DNA of 64,000 nt from Saccharothrix sp. NRRL B-16314 (GTDB lineage Bacteria > Actinomycetota > Actinomycetes > Mycobacteriales > Pseudonocardiaceae), in contig NZ_JNXC01000025.1 of NCBI RefSeq assembly GCF_000716595.1, positions 39,968 through 103,967 on the forward strand, in the 5' to 3' direction. Every line of letters starts with the position of its first letter. The stretch's first letter is position 1. A program made the position numbers and the translations under genes. Below are positions 62,508 through 64,000 of this stretch, piece after piece. The notes below the pieces were generated by a model. The model was given only the letters and a program-made list of their open reading frames with translations. It was not told where the DNA came from and made no database searches.

Positions 62508-62648
62508 GGCAGGTCGATCCCCCAGGTGCGACCCTGGTTTCTCAAGGTCGTGATTCACCCTCGGTCGATACCCCGGCACGCAGCCGTCCAAACGATCCGC
62601 GCCAGCAGCTGCGTGGCCATCGCCACGTCGGCCGGATCGGGAACGGAG

Positions 62649-63284
62649 TCAGCCACGACGCCCACGTCCCGTCCCCGCGGAGCCGGCGGCGGGCCGCGAC
62701 ACCGCTCCCCCGGCCTCCGCCGCCCTGTCGGGCGCACCGCCGCCGGAATCCTCGACGTGAACCCCCACGGCGCGGGCGGCGTCCACAAGCCGACGCGGAT
62801 CGGGCAAAGCCCGGTCCAGGTTCTCCTGGCCGCAGATCACCAGTGCCGACAACTCCGGCACCGCCCGCACCAGAACCAGCTCGCGTTCACCGAAAGAGCA
62901 CCAGCGCCGGACCGCGACCGGAATGTGCAGGAACCGCCGGACGTTCAACCGGTACTCGCCGCCACGAACGCCGCGCACCACGATGGTCCCGGCGTGCACG
63001 GCGATGTCGATCCGCGTTCCCGCTTCCCAGCCGAGAACGTCGAACACCATGCCGCACGTCAACCGGCCCTTGTGATCCAGCACCGTCGTGCAATAGCGGC
63101 GCAGGTGCCGCAGACGAATCGGCGGGAGCTTCCCCGGATCGGGCGCGGGCGTGCGCCGCAGATCCAATTCCCGCCGACCCTCGGGATCGGCCGGCGGTGT
63201 GCCCGCGCCGCCTCGGGAAGGCCTCGGCTGCGTCGTCGGCGGGCTGCCGCCGGGTACGAGCGGCGCGATGATCCAGTCACTCAT
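62649..63284 (-). CDS. AbrB/SpoVT-like domain protein
   Basis: 211 residues from the ATG at 63284. After a proline-rich N-terminus (residues 1-50) comes PIRLRHLRRYCTTVLDHKGRL, then VFDVLGWEAGTRIDIAVHAGTIVV, a swapped-hairpin pattern, and a second half LNVRRFLHIPVAVRRWCSFGERELVLVRAVPELSALVIC that repeats it. This two-part layout is seen in actinomycete AbrB/MazE-like proteins often encoded near mobile or developmental genes. The C-terminal tail is disordered. DNA binding is a family expectation. Confidence 0.75.
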   Translation of the reverse strand: MSDWIIAPLVPGGSPPTTQPRPSRGGAGTPPADPEGRRELDLRRTPAPDPGKLPPIRLRHLRRYCTTVLDHKGRLTCGMVFDVLGWEAGTRIDIAVHAGTIVVRGVRGGEYRLNVRRFLHIPVAVRRWCSFGERELVLVRAVPELSALVICGQENLDRALPDPRRLVDAARAVGVHVEDSGGGAPDRAAEAGGAVSRPAAGSAGTGRGRRG

Positions 63285-63416
63285 CGTGACCACCCCACAC
63301 GGGATGACCCGAGCCCGGGAACGACTCGAACCTCGACCGCATGCTGCGATCAGGTGCCTGAACTGCGATGATGCGTGGCGGGAAGATTCCCACGTTTGAA
63401 TGAGCCTTCTCCAACC

Positions 63417-64000
63417 TCATCCAGCGTTGAGGTGAAGTGTGAGGACGGCTCTGGTCAGGTCGGTGACACGGGTGGTGGAGCAGCGGAGTCTGCGCAGCAG
63501 CCGCCAGGCCTTCAGGATCGAGACGGCTCGTTCGCCCGGGGCGCGGATGCGGGCATGCGAGCGGTTGACCGCCTGCTGACCGGGCGAGAGGTTGTGCCAC
63601 TTACCGCGATACGGCACGCGGACCGGGCCGCCCGCACCCCGGTATGCCTTGTCCGCCCAGCATGGGATCCCCGCTCCGGCCAGGGCGTCGACGATGCCGT
63701 GCGCGCGGGCCGCGGTCAGGTCGTGGACCGAGCCGGGCCGTGCGGATGAGGTCCAGAGCAGTCGCCCGGCGGGGTCGGCAAGGACTTGGACGTTCATGCC
63801 GTGGCGTTTGTGCTACCCGAGCAGTACGGCCGGTCGGCGGCGATGCGGTCGATGGGTACCAGGGTGCCGTCGAGGACGGCGTAGGCCTTGCGCATGGCGG
63901 TTTTCAGCGCGTCGGCCAGGTCCGGTTCCAGTGCTGCCAGGAGTTGGACGGCCTCGTGGATGTAGCGGCAGACGGTGGCCAGGCCGACGCCGAACCCCGC
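63417..64000 (-). pseudogene. IS5-type transposase with an in-frame stop, running off the window
   Basis: The C-terminal half is clean: MNVQVLADPAGRLLWTSSARPGSVHDLTAARAHGIV, ADKAYRGAG, and ERAVSILKAWRLLRRLRC with the final Glu, the DDE_Tnp_4 signature. Upstream in the same frame, beyond a TAG at 63813-63815, the sequence continues as AGFGVGLATVCRYIHEAVQLLA and KAYAVLDGTLVPIDRI, so the TAG interrupts a once continuous gene. The 5' part lies beyond 64000. Confidence 0.85.

Noticed and set aside
63813..63815. In-frame TAG in the IS5 transposase as recoding
   Set aside because: No feature suggests programmed readthrough, and other transposons in the window are also degenerate; a simple nonsense mutation is more likely.
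1..64000. tRNA, rRNA or riboswitch genes
   Set aside because: No cloverleaf-like sequence, rRNA segment or recognizable riboswitch core was found by reading; a covariance-model scan would be needed to exclude weak cases.

Overview
The window is very GC-rich (around 70% by eye). It has many GTG starts, strong purine-rich ribosome binding sites, GC-rich hairpin terminators without T-tracts, a type VII (ESX-type) secretion module, SARP and LuxR regulators and CBM-bearing secreted hydrolases. This points to a soil actinomycete, most like Pseudonocardiales (Saccharothrix/Lentzea/Actinosynnema type); that placement is inference. The many degenerate insertion sequences, recombinase fragments and broken genes suggest an accessory, rearranged part of the chromosome. 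I found no rRNA, tRNA or CRISPR array.

Layout. 1-2.5 kb: a large HTH/P-loop/GNAT-like regulator with an unusual dyad upstream. 2.5-7.7 kb: the most interesting block, four overlapping genes on the minus strand (N-hydroxylating amine monooxygenase, stand-alone methionyl-tRNA-synthetase-like enzyme, glycine/D-amino-acid-oxidase-like flavoenzyme, kynurenine-3-monooxygenase-like flavoenzyme). The first three match the logic of hydrazine (N-N bond) machinery, but the cupin domain normally fused to the synthetase is absent. 7.9-14.7 kb: IS5, integrase-core, IS630 and IS3 debris around secreted and membrane proteins. 15-17 kb: a GH27 alpha-galactosidase with a LacI-type operator. 17-24 kb: two alpha/beta hydrolases, a short HPF-like protein, an SDR, DinB and methyltransferase genes, and a divergent HTH-cupin regulator. 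24-31 kb: a beta-glycan block with a CBM2-GH5 endoglucanase (CebR-like operator), a GH2 beta-mannosidase, a broken solute-binding protein and a ROK regulator.

31.7-34.4 kb: a type VII secretion effector island (YbaB-like, EspC-like, WXG-like, toxin-like and immunity-like proteins). 35-39.3 kb: two SGNH/CE12-type esterases carrying ricin-type lectin domains in opposite order, a long perfect inverted repeat and a small secreted lectin. 39.4-43.7 kb: an AfsR-like SARP regulator preceded by a degenerate SARP copy and an IS630 fragment. 44-45.4 kb: a secreted peptidoglycan-binding protein and a broken response regulator. 45.8-54.8 kb: a drug-resistance or detoxification-like block. It contains tandem duplicated FAD monooxygenases, an MDR oxidoreductase, a TetR and two MFS exporters; the same TetR-type paired operator lies before the oxidoreductase operon and before the distal exporter. 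54.8-56 kb: remnants of TetR, WD40 and serine recombinase genes. 56-58.8 kb: a translationally coupled response regulator/histidine kinase/serine hydrolase operon. 59-64 kb: a TetR gene broken by a 20-bp tandem duplication, a BBE-like oxidase, STAS and AbrB-like proteins, and an IS5-type transposase running off the edge.

The genes form functional islands rather than one pathway: plant-polysaccharide breakdown (15-17, 24-31, 35-39 kb), a possible N-N-bond specialized metabolite cassette, contact or secreted competition (T7SS), and efflux/redox detoxification.
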